Origin: Saccharicrinis sp963663905
GTDB lineage: Bacteria; Bacteroidota; Bacteroidia; Bacteroidales; Marinilabiliaceae
Reading direction: 5' to 3'
DNA length: 64,000 nucleotides
NCBI GenBank assembly: GCA_963663905.2
Contig: OY760657.1
Coordinates: 4,836,001-4,900,000 of the forward strand
Position 1 is the stretch's first letter, and each line of letters opens with the position of its first letter. The notes beneath the pieces were generated by a model that ran no database searches, had not been told where the DNA came from, and saw only the letters and a program-made list of their open reading frames with translations. This document shows, piece by piece, positions 42,849 through 50,837 of the stretch. The position numbers were made by a program, and so were the translations under genes.

Positions 42849-42986
42849 ATGACACTAAAGTTACTAACCATTTTAGGTAGTAATTACGAGTTAATTAACA
42901 ATAAAGATTTATCAAATATTTTAAAATCGTTACAATGGCTAATTATTTTAACACATTACCGTTACGTGAGCAACTTAACCAATTAG
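42849..42986 (+). CDS. Possible Leu/Ile-rich leader ORF overlapping the start of ilvC
   Basis: An ATG at 42849 opens a 45-codon ORF (MTLKLLTILGSNYELINNKD and on) with 11 Leu and 5 Ile codons. It ends at 42986, inside ilvC in another frame. A bulged hairpin, TTACTAACC (42861-42869) with GGTAGTAA (42876-42883), lies within it. It could tie ilvC translation to leucine supply, but there is no terminator here, and AT-rich DNA gives Leu/Ile codons by chance. Low confidence as a real gene. Confidence 0.3.
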   Translation: MTLKLLTILGSNYELINNKDLSNILKSLQWLIILTHYRYVSNLTN

Positions 42987-44410
42987 GAGTTTGTGAATTC
43001 ATGGATAGTTCAGAATTTGCAGATGGAGTTGAAAAATTAAAAGGTAAGAAAATTGTAATCGTTGGTTGTGGAGCACAAGGTCTTAACCAAGGATTAAACA
43101 TGAGAGACTCTGGATTAGATGTTTCATATACTCTTCGTCCAGCTGCAATCGCTGAAAAACGTCAATCATGGAAAAACGCTACAGAAAATAATTTTGCTGT
43201 TGGAACATATGAAGAAATGATTCCTACTGCTGACATGGTAGTAAACCTTACTCCAGATAAACAACACTCAAATGTTGTTACTGAAGTAATGCCATTAATG
43301 AAACAAGGAGCTACACTTTCATATTCACACGGTTTTAACATCGTTGAAGAAGGAATGCAAATTCGTAAAGACCTAACTGTTGTAATGGTTGCTCCTAAAT
43401 CTCCAGGTTCTGAGGTTCGTGAAGAGTACAAAAGAGGATTTGGTGTTCCAACTCTTATCGCTGTTCACCCGGAAAACGATCCAAATGGAGACGGTTTAGA
43501 AATCGCTAAAGCTTATGCTGCTGCAACTGGTGGTCACAGAGCTGGTGTATTACGTTCTTCTTTTGTTGCAGAGGTTAAATCTGACTTAATGGGAGAGCAA
43601 ACTATTCTTTGTGGTTTATTACAAACAGGTTCTATCCTTTGCTTCGACAAAATGGTTGAAAAAGGAATTGACAAAGGATATGCTTCAAAATTAATTCAAT
43701 ACGGATGGGAAGTTATCACTGAAGCTTTAAAAATTGGTGGTATCACAAACATGATGGATCGTCTATCAAACCCAGCTAAAATTGAAGCTTTCAAAATTAC
43801 TGAAGAATTAAAAGAAATCATGCGTCCATTATTCCAAAAGCATATGGATGACATCATGAGTGGAGAATTCTCTTCTACAATGATGGCAGATTGGGCTAAC
43901 GATGATAAAAACTTATTAGGATGGAGAGCAGCTACTGCAGAAACTGCATTTGAAAAAACTCCTGCTGGTGATGTTGAAATTACAGAACAAGAGTATTTCG
44001 ACAACGCTTTATTAATGGTTGCTTTTGTAAAATCAGGTGTTGAGTTAGCATTTGAAACTATGACAGAAGCTGGTATTAAAGCAGAAAGTGCATACTATGA
44101 GTCATTACACGAAACTCCATTGATCGCTAATACTATTGCTCGTAAAAAATTATACGAAATGAACCGTGTAATTTCAGATACAGCTGAGTATGGTTGTTAC
44201 TTATTCGATCACGCTTGTAAACCATTATTAGCAGATTTCATGAAAAAAGTTGAAACTAATATTATTGGTAAAAACTTCAATGAAGGTATCGATGCTAGTG
44301 TAAGCAACAAAGAGTTAGTTGATGTAAACGAAGAAATTCGCTTCCACGATATTGAACTTGTTGGTGCTGAATTACGTGAAGCAATGACTGCTATGAAAGC
44401 AATTATTTAA
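42935..44410 (+). CDS. ilvC: Ketol-acid reductoisomerase, class II
   Basis: IlvC converts acetolactate and acetohydroxybutyrate with NADPH and Mg in valine, leucine and isoleucine synthesis. The Rossmann motif is IVIVGCGAQGLNQGLNMRDSG. The 491-residue length marks the long class II form with a duplicated knotted domain, as in E. coli. VAPKSPGSEVREEYKRGFGVP and the metal-binding region DLMGEQTILCG are conserved. Codon use here (GCT, GTT, CGT, GGT) is that of a highly expressed gene. It has its own terminator and sits outside the ilvD-leuB attenuated transcript. Confidence 0.97.
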   Translation: MANYFNTLPLREQLNQLGVCEFMDSSEFADGVEKLKGKKIVIVGCGAQGLNQGLNMRDSGLDVSYTLRPAAIAEKRQSWKNATENNFAVGTYEEMIPTADMVVNLTPDKQHSNVVTEVMPLMKQGATLSYSHGFNIVEEGMQIRKDLTVVMVAPKSPGSEVREEYKRGFGVPTLIAVHPENDPNGDGLEIAKAYAAATGGHRAGVLRSSFVAEVKSDLMGEQTILCGLLQTGSILCFDKMVEKGIDKGYASKLIQYGWEVITEALKIGGITNMMDRLSNPAKIEAFKITEELKEIMRPLFQKHMDDIMSGEFSSTMMADWANDDKNLLGWRAATAETAFEKTPAGDVEITEQEYFDNALLMVAFVKSGVELAFETMTEAGIKAESAYYESLHETPLIANTIARKKLYEMNRVISDTAEYGCYLFDHACKPLLADFMKKVETNIIGKNFNEGIDASVSNKELVDVNEEIRFHDIELVGAELREAMTAMKAII

Positions 44411-44433
44411 TTATAATTATACTGAAAGACCTA

Positions 44434-44470
44434 AAAGCCTGCTTTTCTAAAAAGTGGGCTTTGCTTTTGT
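44434..44470 (+). terminator. Terminator-like hairpin after ilvC
   Basis: AAAGCC (44434-44439) with GGCTTT (44457-44462), continued inward by CTTTT/AAAAG. The tail GCTTTTGTT is only moderately U-rich, so termination may be partial. Between it and the promoter at 44677 the DNA is AT-rich and holds only the repeat pair listed separately. Confidence 0.7.
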
Positions 44471-44590
44471 TAAAAAAAATAATTCAATCGTTTTGTTTAA
44501 AATTACAAATGATAAATTTCAATCGCTAAAACACTAGCAAAAACCAAACTTCATCAAACTGTATAATAATACATGTTTAACGAATTATCT

Positions 44591-44656
44591 GAGAAAATAT
44601 ACAATTATCAAAACAATTTAACTGAAATACTGATAGTTGGAACGAGAAAATATACA
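44591..44656 (+). repeat. Direct repeat GAGAAAATATACA x2 upstream of the ilvD promoter
   Basis: The 13-mer GAGAAAATATACA occurs at 44591-44603 and 44644-44656, with starts 53 nt apart, almost exactly five helical turns. The second copy ends 20 nt before the -33 element at 44677. Two same-face sites just upstream of a promoter suggest binding of an activator or repressor. The regulator is unknown. Confidence 0.5.
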
Positions 44657-44676
44657 TGATTTTTTTCATATTTTTT

Positions 44677-44706
44677 TTTGGGTTTTAAAAAAAAGCTATA
44701 CATTTG
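44677..44706 (+). promoter_or_regulatory. Promoter of the ilvD-leuB operon
   Basis: TTTG (44677-44680), 18 nt, then TACATTTG (44699-44706), the same -7 octamer as the his promoter. The leader peptide follows about 30 nt later. Confidence 0.7.
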
Positions 44707-44736
44707 TAAGCGTTGTAATCAACAAAGCAAAACGAA

Positions 44737-44799
44737 ATGACAAAAAATTTTTCACTCATTCTCATTAATGTTATTATTCTCTTGGTCATTACCCGGTAG
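44737..44799 (+). CDS. ilvL: ilv/leu operon leader peptide
   Basis: A 20-codon ORF, MTKNFSLILINVIILLVITR, with 5 Ile, 4 Leu and 2 Val codons packed between residues 7 and 18. It lies between the promoter and the terminator hairpin in front of ilvD. The mix of all three branched-chain amino acids indicates multivalent attenuation, as with ilvL of enteric bacteria. Confidence 0.93.
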   Translation: MTKNFSLILINVIILLVITR

Positions 44800-44801
44800 A
44801 A

Positions 44802-44884
44802 GTGAGAATGCTATGTGAAATTTGAAGATATTATATTTTTTTTCAATGGGCCTTTCTCACAGTCGTGATGAAAGGCTTTTTTTT
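44802..44884 (+). promoter_or_regulatory. ilv/leu attenuator (antiterminator/terminator)
   Basis: The terminator stem runs from GCCTTTCTCAC (44850-44860) to GTGATGAAAGGC (44865-44876) with one bulged A, followed by a run of eight T. GTGAGAA (44802-44808), 2 nt after the leader stop, is exactly complementary to TTCTCAC (44854-44860) and would act as antiterminator when the ribosome stalls at the Ile/Leu/Val codons. The layout mirrors that of the his attenuator. Confidence 0.87.
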
Positions 44885-44913
44885 ATCTGTAACTGAAAGA
44901 TTATTAATATACA

Positions 44914-46740
44914 ATGAAGAATAAACTAAGAAGTGCAACAACTACAGAAGGCCGTAGAATGGCTGGTGCAAGAAGTCTTTGGAGAGCAAACGGTGTAAAA
45001 GAAGAACAGTTTGGCAAACCAATGATTGCTATAGTAAATTCCTTCACCCAGTTCGTGCCAGGGCATGTTCATTTACATGAAATCGGTCAGGAAGTAAAAA
45101 GAATGATTGAAGCTCAGGGATGCTTTGCTGCTGAATTTAATACAATTGCAATTGACGATGGTATTGCAATGGGCCACGACGGAATGTTGTATTCTTTACC
45201 TTCAAGAGATGTAATCGCTGACAGTGTTGAATACATGTGTAATGCACACAGAGCTGATGCAATGGTATGTATTAGTAACTGTGATAAAATTACACCTGGA
45301 ATGTTAATGGCAGCAATGAGATTAAACATCCCTGCAGTATTTGTTTCAGGAGGACCAATGGAAGCAGGTAAAGTTGGCCAAAGAGCTCTTGACCTTGTAG
45401 ATGCAATGGTAATGGCTGCTGATGATAATGTTTCTGATGAAGAAGTGAGTGCTGTTGAAGCAAATGCTTGTCCTACTTGTGGATCTTGTTCCGGAATGTT
45501 TACTGCCAACTCAATGAACTGCTTAAACGAAGCAATAGGTTTGGCATTACCAGGAAACGGAACAATTGTAGCTACACATAAAAACAGAAAAGCACTTTTT
45601 GAAAAAGCTGCAAAAACAATTGTAGAAAACACCTATAAATATTATAGAGATGGTGATGAATCTGTATTACCTCGTTCTATTGCAACATTCAATGCATTTA
45701 AAAATGCCATGACTTTAGATGTTGCCATGGGAGGTTCAACCAATACTGTTCTTCACATCTTAGCCATTGCTCATGAGGCTGGAGTAAACTTTACTATGGA
45801 TGATATCGATCAAATATCAAGATATACTCCTGTTTTATCCAAAGTTGCACCAAACTCTCACTATCATATTGAAGATGTTAACAGAGCGGGTGGTATTATG
45901 GGAATCATGTCTGAATTAAACAGAGCAGGATTACTAGATAATACTGTAAAAAGAGCTGACGGATTAACTCTTGAAGAAGCTATTGCGAAATATGATGTTA
46001 CGAACAGCGATGTTTCGGATGAAGCCAAAGAGATATATTCAAGTGCACCAGCAGGAATCAGAAACCTAACAATGGGTTCGCAAAATGCAATGTATTCAGA
46101 ACTAGATCTTGACAGAGAGAAAGGATGTATCAGATCTGTTGAAAAAGCTTACAACAAAGATGGTGGTTTAGCTGTTCTTAAAGGAAATATTGCTTTCGAT
46201 GGATGTGTTGTTAAAACTGCAGGTGTTGATGAATCAATTTTTAAGTTTAAAGGAAAAGCCAGAGTGTATCAATCACAAGATGCTGCTTGTGAAGGCATTC
46301 TGTCTGGAGAAGTAGAAGCAGGAGAGGTTGTAGTTATTACATACGAAGGCCCTAAAGGTGGTCCGGGAATGCAAGAAATGCTATACCCTACTTCATATAT
46401 AAAATCTCGTCACCTTGGTGAAAAATGTGCCTTAATTACGGATGGTAGATTTTCAGGAGGTACTTCTGGTTTATCTATTGGTCATATCTCACCAGAAGCT
46501 GCTGCAGGAGGTAATATAGGACTGGTTCAAACCGGTGATGAGATTGAAATTAATATTCCGGAAAGATCAATTAATGTATTGATTTCGGATGAAGAACTCG
46601 CTGAAAGAAGACAAAAAGAAGAAGCAAAAGGTGATAAAGCATTTTTACCGGAGCCTCGTGAAAGAATGGTATCAAAAGCTTTAAAAGCTTATGCAAGCCT
46701 TGTTAGTTCAGCAGATAAAGGTGCAGTAAGATTAATTTAA
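44914..46740 (+). CDS. ilvD: Dihydroxy-acid dehydratase
   Basis: IlvD makes the 2-keto acids of valine and isoleucine with an iron-sulphur cluster. SNCDKITPGMLMA and ACPTCGSCSGMFTANSMNCL contain the cluster Cys residues, and GPKGGPGMQEML and ITDGRFSGGTSGLSIGHISPEAA are the C-terminal signature. The 608-residue length is normal. It is the first structural gene after the attenuator. Confidence 0.97.
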   Translation: MKNKLRSATTTEGRRMAGARSLWRANGVKEEQFGKPMIAIVNSFTQFVPGHVHLHEIGQEVKRMIEAQGCFAAEFNTIAIDDGIAMGHDGMLYSLPSRDVIADSVEYMCNAHRADAMVCISNCDKITPGMLMAAMRLNIPAVFVSGGPMEAGKVGQRALDLVDAMVMAADDNVSDEEVSAVEANACPTCGSCSGMFTANSMNCLNEAIGLALPGNGTIVATHKNRKALFEKAAKTIVENTYKYYRDGDESVLPRSIATFNAFKNAMTLDVAMGGSTNTVLHILAIAHEAGVNFTMDDIDQISRYTPVLSKVAPNSHYHIEDVNRAGGIMGIMSELNRAGLLDNTVKRADGLTLEEAIAKYDVTNSDVSDEAKEIYSSAPAGIRNLTMGSQNAMYSELDLDREKGCIRSVEKAYNKDGGLAVLKGNIAFDGCVVKTAGVDESIFKFKGKARVYQSQDAACEGILSGEVEAGEVVVITYEGPKGGPGMQEMLYPTSYIKSRHLGEKCALITDGRFSGGTSGLSIGHISPEAAAGGNIGLVQTGDEIEINIPERSINVLISDEELAERRQKEEAKGDKAFLPEPRERMVSKALKAYASLVSSADKGAVRLI

Positions 46741-46771
46741 TCGAAAATAAGGTTCTGTGAAATAAACAAGT

Positions 46772-46789
46772 ATAACACTATCGTGTTAT
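46772..46789. repeat. Small hairpin between ilvD and ilvB
   Basis: ATAACAC (46772-46778) pairs with GTGTTAT (46783-46789) around a 4-nt loop in the 108-nt gap. No U-tract follows. It may adjust mRNA stability. Confidence 0.5.
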
Positions 46790-46848
46790 TAACTTGACAA
46801 TTTTTCACTAATCTGATATAAATTAGGTTTTCAGTAAAATAAAAACAT

Positions 46849-48582
46849 ATGGAACCACAAAGCCAAATACTCATGGAAAAGAACAAGAAAGGAAAAGAGA
46901 GAATTTCCGGTTCAGAAGCTTTGCTTCGATCGTTACTATGTGAGGGAGTGGATTTAATCTTCGGGTATCCAGGAGGTGCTATTATGCCAGTGTATGATGC
47001 ATTGTACGATTACCAGGATAAATTACATCATGTACTCACACGTCATGAACAGGGTGCTGTTCATGCCGCACAAGGATACGCTAGAGTAACAGGTAAAGTG
47101 GGTGTCTGCTTTGCAACTTCAGGTCCGGGGGCAACTAATACAGTTACAGGAATAGCTGATGCTATGATTGACTCAACTCCATTAGTTGTTATTACAGGTC
47201 AGGTTGCATCTCCATTATTAGGATCAGATGCTTTTCAAGAAATAGATGTTGTGGGTATTACACAACCTATAACTAAATGGAATTATTTAGTAAAAAATGC
47301 TGAAGATATTCCAGATGCTATTGCCAGAGCTTTTTATATTGCATCAACAGGTAGACCAGGTCCGGTGGTAATTGATATTGCAAAGGATGCACAGGTTGGA
47401 CAGTTTGACTTTGAATATAAAAAGGTTAATCATATTCGTAGTTACACACCTGTACCATTCACAAAGCAAGAATCAATTATTGAAGCAGCAACTGTTATTA
47501 ATTCTGCTAAAAAACCACTTGCTTTAATTGGACAAGGTGTTATTCTTGGAAATGCGGAGAATGAATTAAGAACATTTTTAGATAAATCAGGAATACCTGC
47601 TGCATGGACTTTATTAGGTTTATCAGCCATGCCAACAGATTACGAATTAAATGTAGGTATGCTTGGTATGCATGGTAATGTAGGACCTAATGTTAAAACA
47701 AACGAATGTGATGTACTTATTGCAATCGGTATGCGTTTTGACGACAGGGTAACAGGGGACATTAGCAGATATGCTACTCAAGCCCAGATTATTCACCTTG
47801 AAATTGATCCTGCTGAAATCAATAAAATTATTCATGCTGATATACCAGTATTAGGAGATGTAAAAGAAACACTTCCAAAACTTACAGAGGTTATAAAAGA
47901 AAAATCATATCCTGAATGGCTTAATGAATTTAGGGAATGTGATGATCTTGAAAACAAAAAAGTCATTTCAGAAGAAGTTATGCCTACTAAAGAAGGTATG
48001 ACAATGGGTGAAGTAGTACGTAAAGTATCCTTAGCTTTTGATGATGATGCAATTATGGTGACGGATGTAGGTCAGCATCAAATGATGGGTTCAAGATATT
48101 TTAATTTTAAGCAAACCAGAAGTGTTGTAACTTCAGGTGGTCTTGGAACAATGGGATTTGGTTTACCTGCAGCATTAGGAGCTAAATTAGGTATGCAGGA
48201 CCGTGAAGTATGCTTATTTGTTGGTGATGGTGGATTTCAAATGACCATTCAGGAATTAGGTACAATTTTCCAAACCAAAGCAGCTGTAAAAATCATTCTT
48301 TTAAATAATAACTTTTTAGGAATGGTACGTCAATGGCAGGAATTATTCTTTGACAGAAGATATGCTTCCACTGAACTTGACAATCCTGATTTCCAAACCA
48401 TTGCTAAAGGTTATGGTATAGAATCAAGATTAGTTACATCAAGAGATAATTTAGATGAAGCTATTGAACAAATGGTTAAAAGTAAAGGTTCTTTCTTGTT
48501 AGAAGTTAGAGTTGAAAAAGAAGGAAACGTATTTCCAATGGTTCCAACTGGATGTTCTGTTTCAGATATCCGCTTAGATTAG
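46849..48582 (+). CDS. ilvB: Acetolactate synthase, catalytic subunit
   Basis: The ThDP- and FAD-dependent enzyme condenses pyruvate with pyruvate or 2-oxobutyrate. FGYPGGAIMPVYDAL, HEQGAVHAAQGYARVTGKVGVCFATSGPGATN (with the catalytic Glu) and the ThDP motif FVGDGGFQMTIQELGTIFQ ... NNNFLGMVRQWQ are present. It has 577 residues. The first 16 residues before GKERISGSEA are variable; an internal ATG at residue 9 could also start it. Confidence 0.97.
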   Translation: MEPQSQILMEKNKKGKERISGSEALLRSLLCEGVDLIFGYPGGAIMPVYDALYDYQDKLHHVLTRHEQGAVHAAQGYARVTGKVGVCFATSGPGATNTVTGIADAMIDSTPLVVITGQVASPLLGSDAFQEIDVVGITQPITKWNYLVKNAEDIPDAIARAFYIASTGRPGPVVIDIAKDAQVGQFDFEYKKVNHIRSYTPVPFTKQESIIEAATVINSAKKPLALIGQGVILGNAENELRTFLDKSGIPAAWTLLGLSAMPTDYELNVGMLGMHGNVGPNVKTNECDVLIAIGMRFDDRVTGDISRYATQAQIIHLEIDPAEINKIIHADIPVLGDVKETLPKLTEVIKEKSYPEWLNEFRECDDLENKKVISEEVMPTKEGMTMGEVVRKVSLAFDDDAIMVTDVGQHQMMGSRYFNFKQTRSVVTSGGLGTMGFGLPAALGAKLGMQDREVCLFVGDGGFQMTIQELGTIFQTKAAVKIILLNNNFLGMVRQWQELFFDRRYASTELDNPDFQTIAKGYGIESRLVTSRDNLDEAIEQMVKSKGSFLLEVRVEKEGNVFPMVPTGCSVSDIRLD

Positions 48583-48610
48583 TAATTGTTTCATTATTAA
48601 AATTGAAATC

Positions 48611-49165
48611 ATGCAGCAAGAATTCACCTTAACCATATTTTCTGAAAATCATGTTGGTCTTTTAAATCAGGTTACAACTGCGTTTACCAGAAGAAGTATC
48701 AATATTGAAAGCTTAAATGTATCTGAATCTTCTTTAGAAGGAATACATAAGTTCACAATTGTTGTTTTTTCAACAAGAGAAATAATTGAAAAACTTGTTG
48801 GCCAACTAGAGAAAAAACTTGATGTTCTGAAAGTATTTGTTTTCACTAATGACGAAATTATTCATCAGGAATTAGCCTTATACAAGGTACCAACTGAAGC
48901 ATTACTAAATGGTAATGAAATTGAGCAAATCGTTCGTCAATATGGAGCGCAAATTATGGAGGTAACTCCTGAATATACAGTAATTCAGAAAACAGGGCAT
49001 AAATCAGAAACACAGGAGCTTTTTGTAAAATTAGATAAATACGGAGTTCTTCAGTTTATTCGTTCCGGAAGAATCGCCATTACAAAACTTAGAACTGAAC
49101 TTCTGGAAAAATATCTGAAAAAACTCAGAACTGAAGTTAAAATCAGAGGAATAGAATCTTTTTAA
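48611..49165 (+). CDS. ilvN: Acetolactate synthase, regulatory subunit
   Basis: The ACT domain EFTLTIFSENHVGLLNQVTTAFTRRSINIESLNV binds valine for feedback inhibition. The C-terminal half is the second ACT-like domain of the long form (ending LRTELLEKYLKKL). The 184-residue size is typical of the phylum. It follows ilvB by 28 nt. Confidence 0.94.
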   Translation: MQQEFTLTIFSENHVGLLNQVTTAFTRRSINIESLNVSESSLEGIHKFTIVVFSTREIIEKLVGQLEKKLDVLKVFVFTNDEIIHQELALYKVPTEALLNGNEIEQIVRQYGAQIMEVTPEYTVIQKTGHKSETQELFVKLDKYGVLQFIRSGRIAITKLRTELLEKYLKKLRTEVKIRGIESF

Positions 49166-49234
49166 TTAAAATATATAATTACACGGATTGAGGTCATTCC
49201 CGGCTTCATCCAAAAATGATTTATTTAATAAGTT

Positions 49235-50728
49235 ATGGATAATAAAGTTTATATTTTTGACACCACGTTAAGGGACGGAGAACAGGTTCCTGGTTGCCAG
49301 TTGAACACTATTGAAAAAATAGAAGTAGCTAAGCAACTCGAAAAACTCGGTGTTGATATTATTGAGGCCGGGTTTCCCATCTCAAGTCCTGGGGATTTTA
49401 ATTCGGTCGTCGAGATTTCAAAAGCTGTATCAAATCCTACAATTTGTGCACTTACTCGTGCTGTAAAAAAAGATATTGAAGTAGCTGCAGATGCTTTAAA
49501 ATTTGCTAAAAGAGGTCGTATTCATACAGGAATTGGAACTTCTCCATATCATATCTACCAAAAATTAAATTCAAATCCGGATGAGATTATTGAACGAGGT
49601 GTTGCTGCTGTTAAGTACGCCCGTCAATTTGTAGATGATGTAGAATTTTATGCTGAAGATGCAGGTAGAAGTGACAATGAATATTTGGCAAGAGTAATTG
49701 AAGCTGTAATTGCGGCTGGTGCTACTGTTGTTAATATTCCTGATACAACAGGGTATTGTTTACCTTCTGAATACGGTGAAAAAATCGCATATCTGGTAAA
49801 CAACGTTCCTAATATTGATAAAGCAATTATCTCAACTCACTGTCATAATGACCTTGGTATGGCAACTGCTAATACATTATCAGGTGTAATTAATGGTGCT
49901 CGTCAGGTTGAGGTTACTTTGAATGGATTAGGTGAACGTGCTGGAAATACAGCATTAGAAGAAGTTGTAATGGCTATTAAGGCACATAAAGACCTTGACT
50001 TTACAACTGATATTGATGCGAAACAGATCATAAAAACAAGTAAGCTTGTTTCTACTTTAATGCGTATGCCTATTCAAGCTAACAAAGCTATTGTTGGTAG
50101 AAATGCATTTGCTCACTCATCAGGAATCCACCAGGATGGTGTATTAAAAAATCGTGAAACATACGAGATTATCGATCCAGCTGATGTAGGTGTAAAAGAA
50201 TCAAGTATTGTTCTAACTGCACGTAGTGGACGTGCAGCATTAAAACACAGATTAGAAGTTCTAGGATATAAACTGGAGCAAGAAAAATTAGATCAGGTTT
50301 ATAAAAATTTCCTTGTTCTTGCTGATTCTAAAAAAGATATCACAGATGAAGATCTTGAAGTTTTAGTAGGACACGAAAAGAAAGAAGAAAGAGTATTAAA
50401 ATTGGATAATCTTCAGGTTATTTGTGGAAAATCTTGTATTCCTTCAGCAACTGTTACTCTTAACTACAACGGTACCATCATGACAAAAAATGCTATTGGT
50501 GATGGACCTGTTGATGCTGCATTTAAAGCCATCAAAAAGATGATTCCTACAGAGGCAGTACTTGAGGAGTATTTAGTTCAGGCTGTAACCAGAGGTTCTG
50601 ATGATATTGGTAAAGTACATGTTCAACTTGCATTAGAAGGCAAAACAGTTCATGGATTTGGAGCAAATGTTGATATCCTTACAGCTTCTGTTTGGGCATA
50701 TTTAGATGCTTTATCAAAGATCTTATAA
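49235..50728 (+). CDS. leuA: 2-Isopropylmalate synthase
   Basis: LeuA starts the leucine branch by condensing 2-oxoisovalerate with acetyl-CoA. FDTTLRDGEQVPGCQL, the metal-binding STHCHNDLGMATANTLSG and GLGERAGNTALEEVVMA mark the catalytic barrel. The C-terminal ~120 residues form the leucine-sensing regulatory domain (ICGKSCIPSATVTLNYNG). Its 497 residues match LeuA type 1. Confidence 0.95.
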   Translation: MDNKVYIFDTTLRDGEQVPGCQLNTIEKIEVAKQLEKLGVDIIEAGFPISSPGDFNSVVEISKAVSNPTICALTRAVKKDIEVAADALKFAKRGRIHTGIGTSPYHIYQKLNSNPDEIIERGVAAVKYARQFVDDVEFYAEDAGRSDNEYLARVIEAVIAAGATVVNIPDTTGYCLPSEYGEKIAYLVNNVPNIDKAIISTHCHNDLGMATANTLSGVINGARQVEVTLNGLGERAGNTALEEVVMAIKAHKDLDFTTDIDAKQIIKTSKLVSTLMRMPIQANKAIVGRNAFAHSSGIHQDGVLKNRETYEIIDPADVGVKESSIVLTARSGRAALKHRLEVLGYKLEQEKLDQVYKNFLVLADSKKDITDEDLEVLVGHEKKEERVLKLDNLQVICGKSCIPSATVTLNYNGTIMTKNAIGDGPVDAAFKAIKKMIPTEAVLEEYLVQAVTRGSDDIGKVHVQLALEGKTVHGFGANVDILTASVWAYLDALSKIL

Positions 50729-50750
50729 TTAGACTCATAGAAAAGTGATA

Positions 50751-50785
50751 AGAGATTATTAGAGTACACAATAGCTAAAATCTCT
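50751..50785. repeat. Purine-rich inverted repeat between leuA and leuC
   Basis: AGAGATT (50751-50757) is inverted as AATCTCT (50779-50785) within the 109-nt gap. It belongs to a loose group of AGAGAT-rich gap sequences in this window (see findings). Confidence 0.45.
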
Positions 50786-50837
50786 CATCAAAATTCATTT
50801 ATCGTAAATTAGTAATTAACTTATAAATATTAGAAAA

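Noticed and set aside
45114..45632. 172-codon ORF on the minus strand inside ilvD
   Set aside because: It is a shadow of the strongly conserved ilvD frame and has no protein-like features. The same holds for the long minus-strand frames inside cydA (18266-18745), leuC (51305-51673) and the cimA-like gene (52916-53350).
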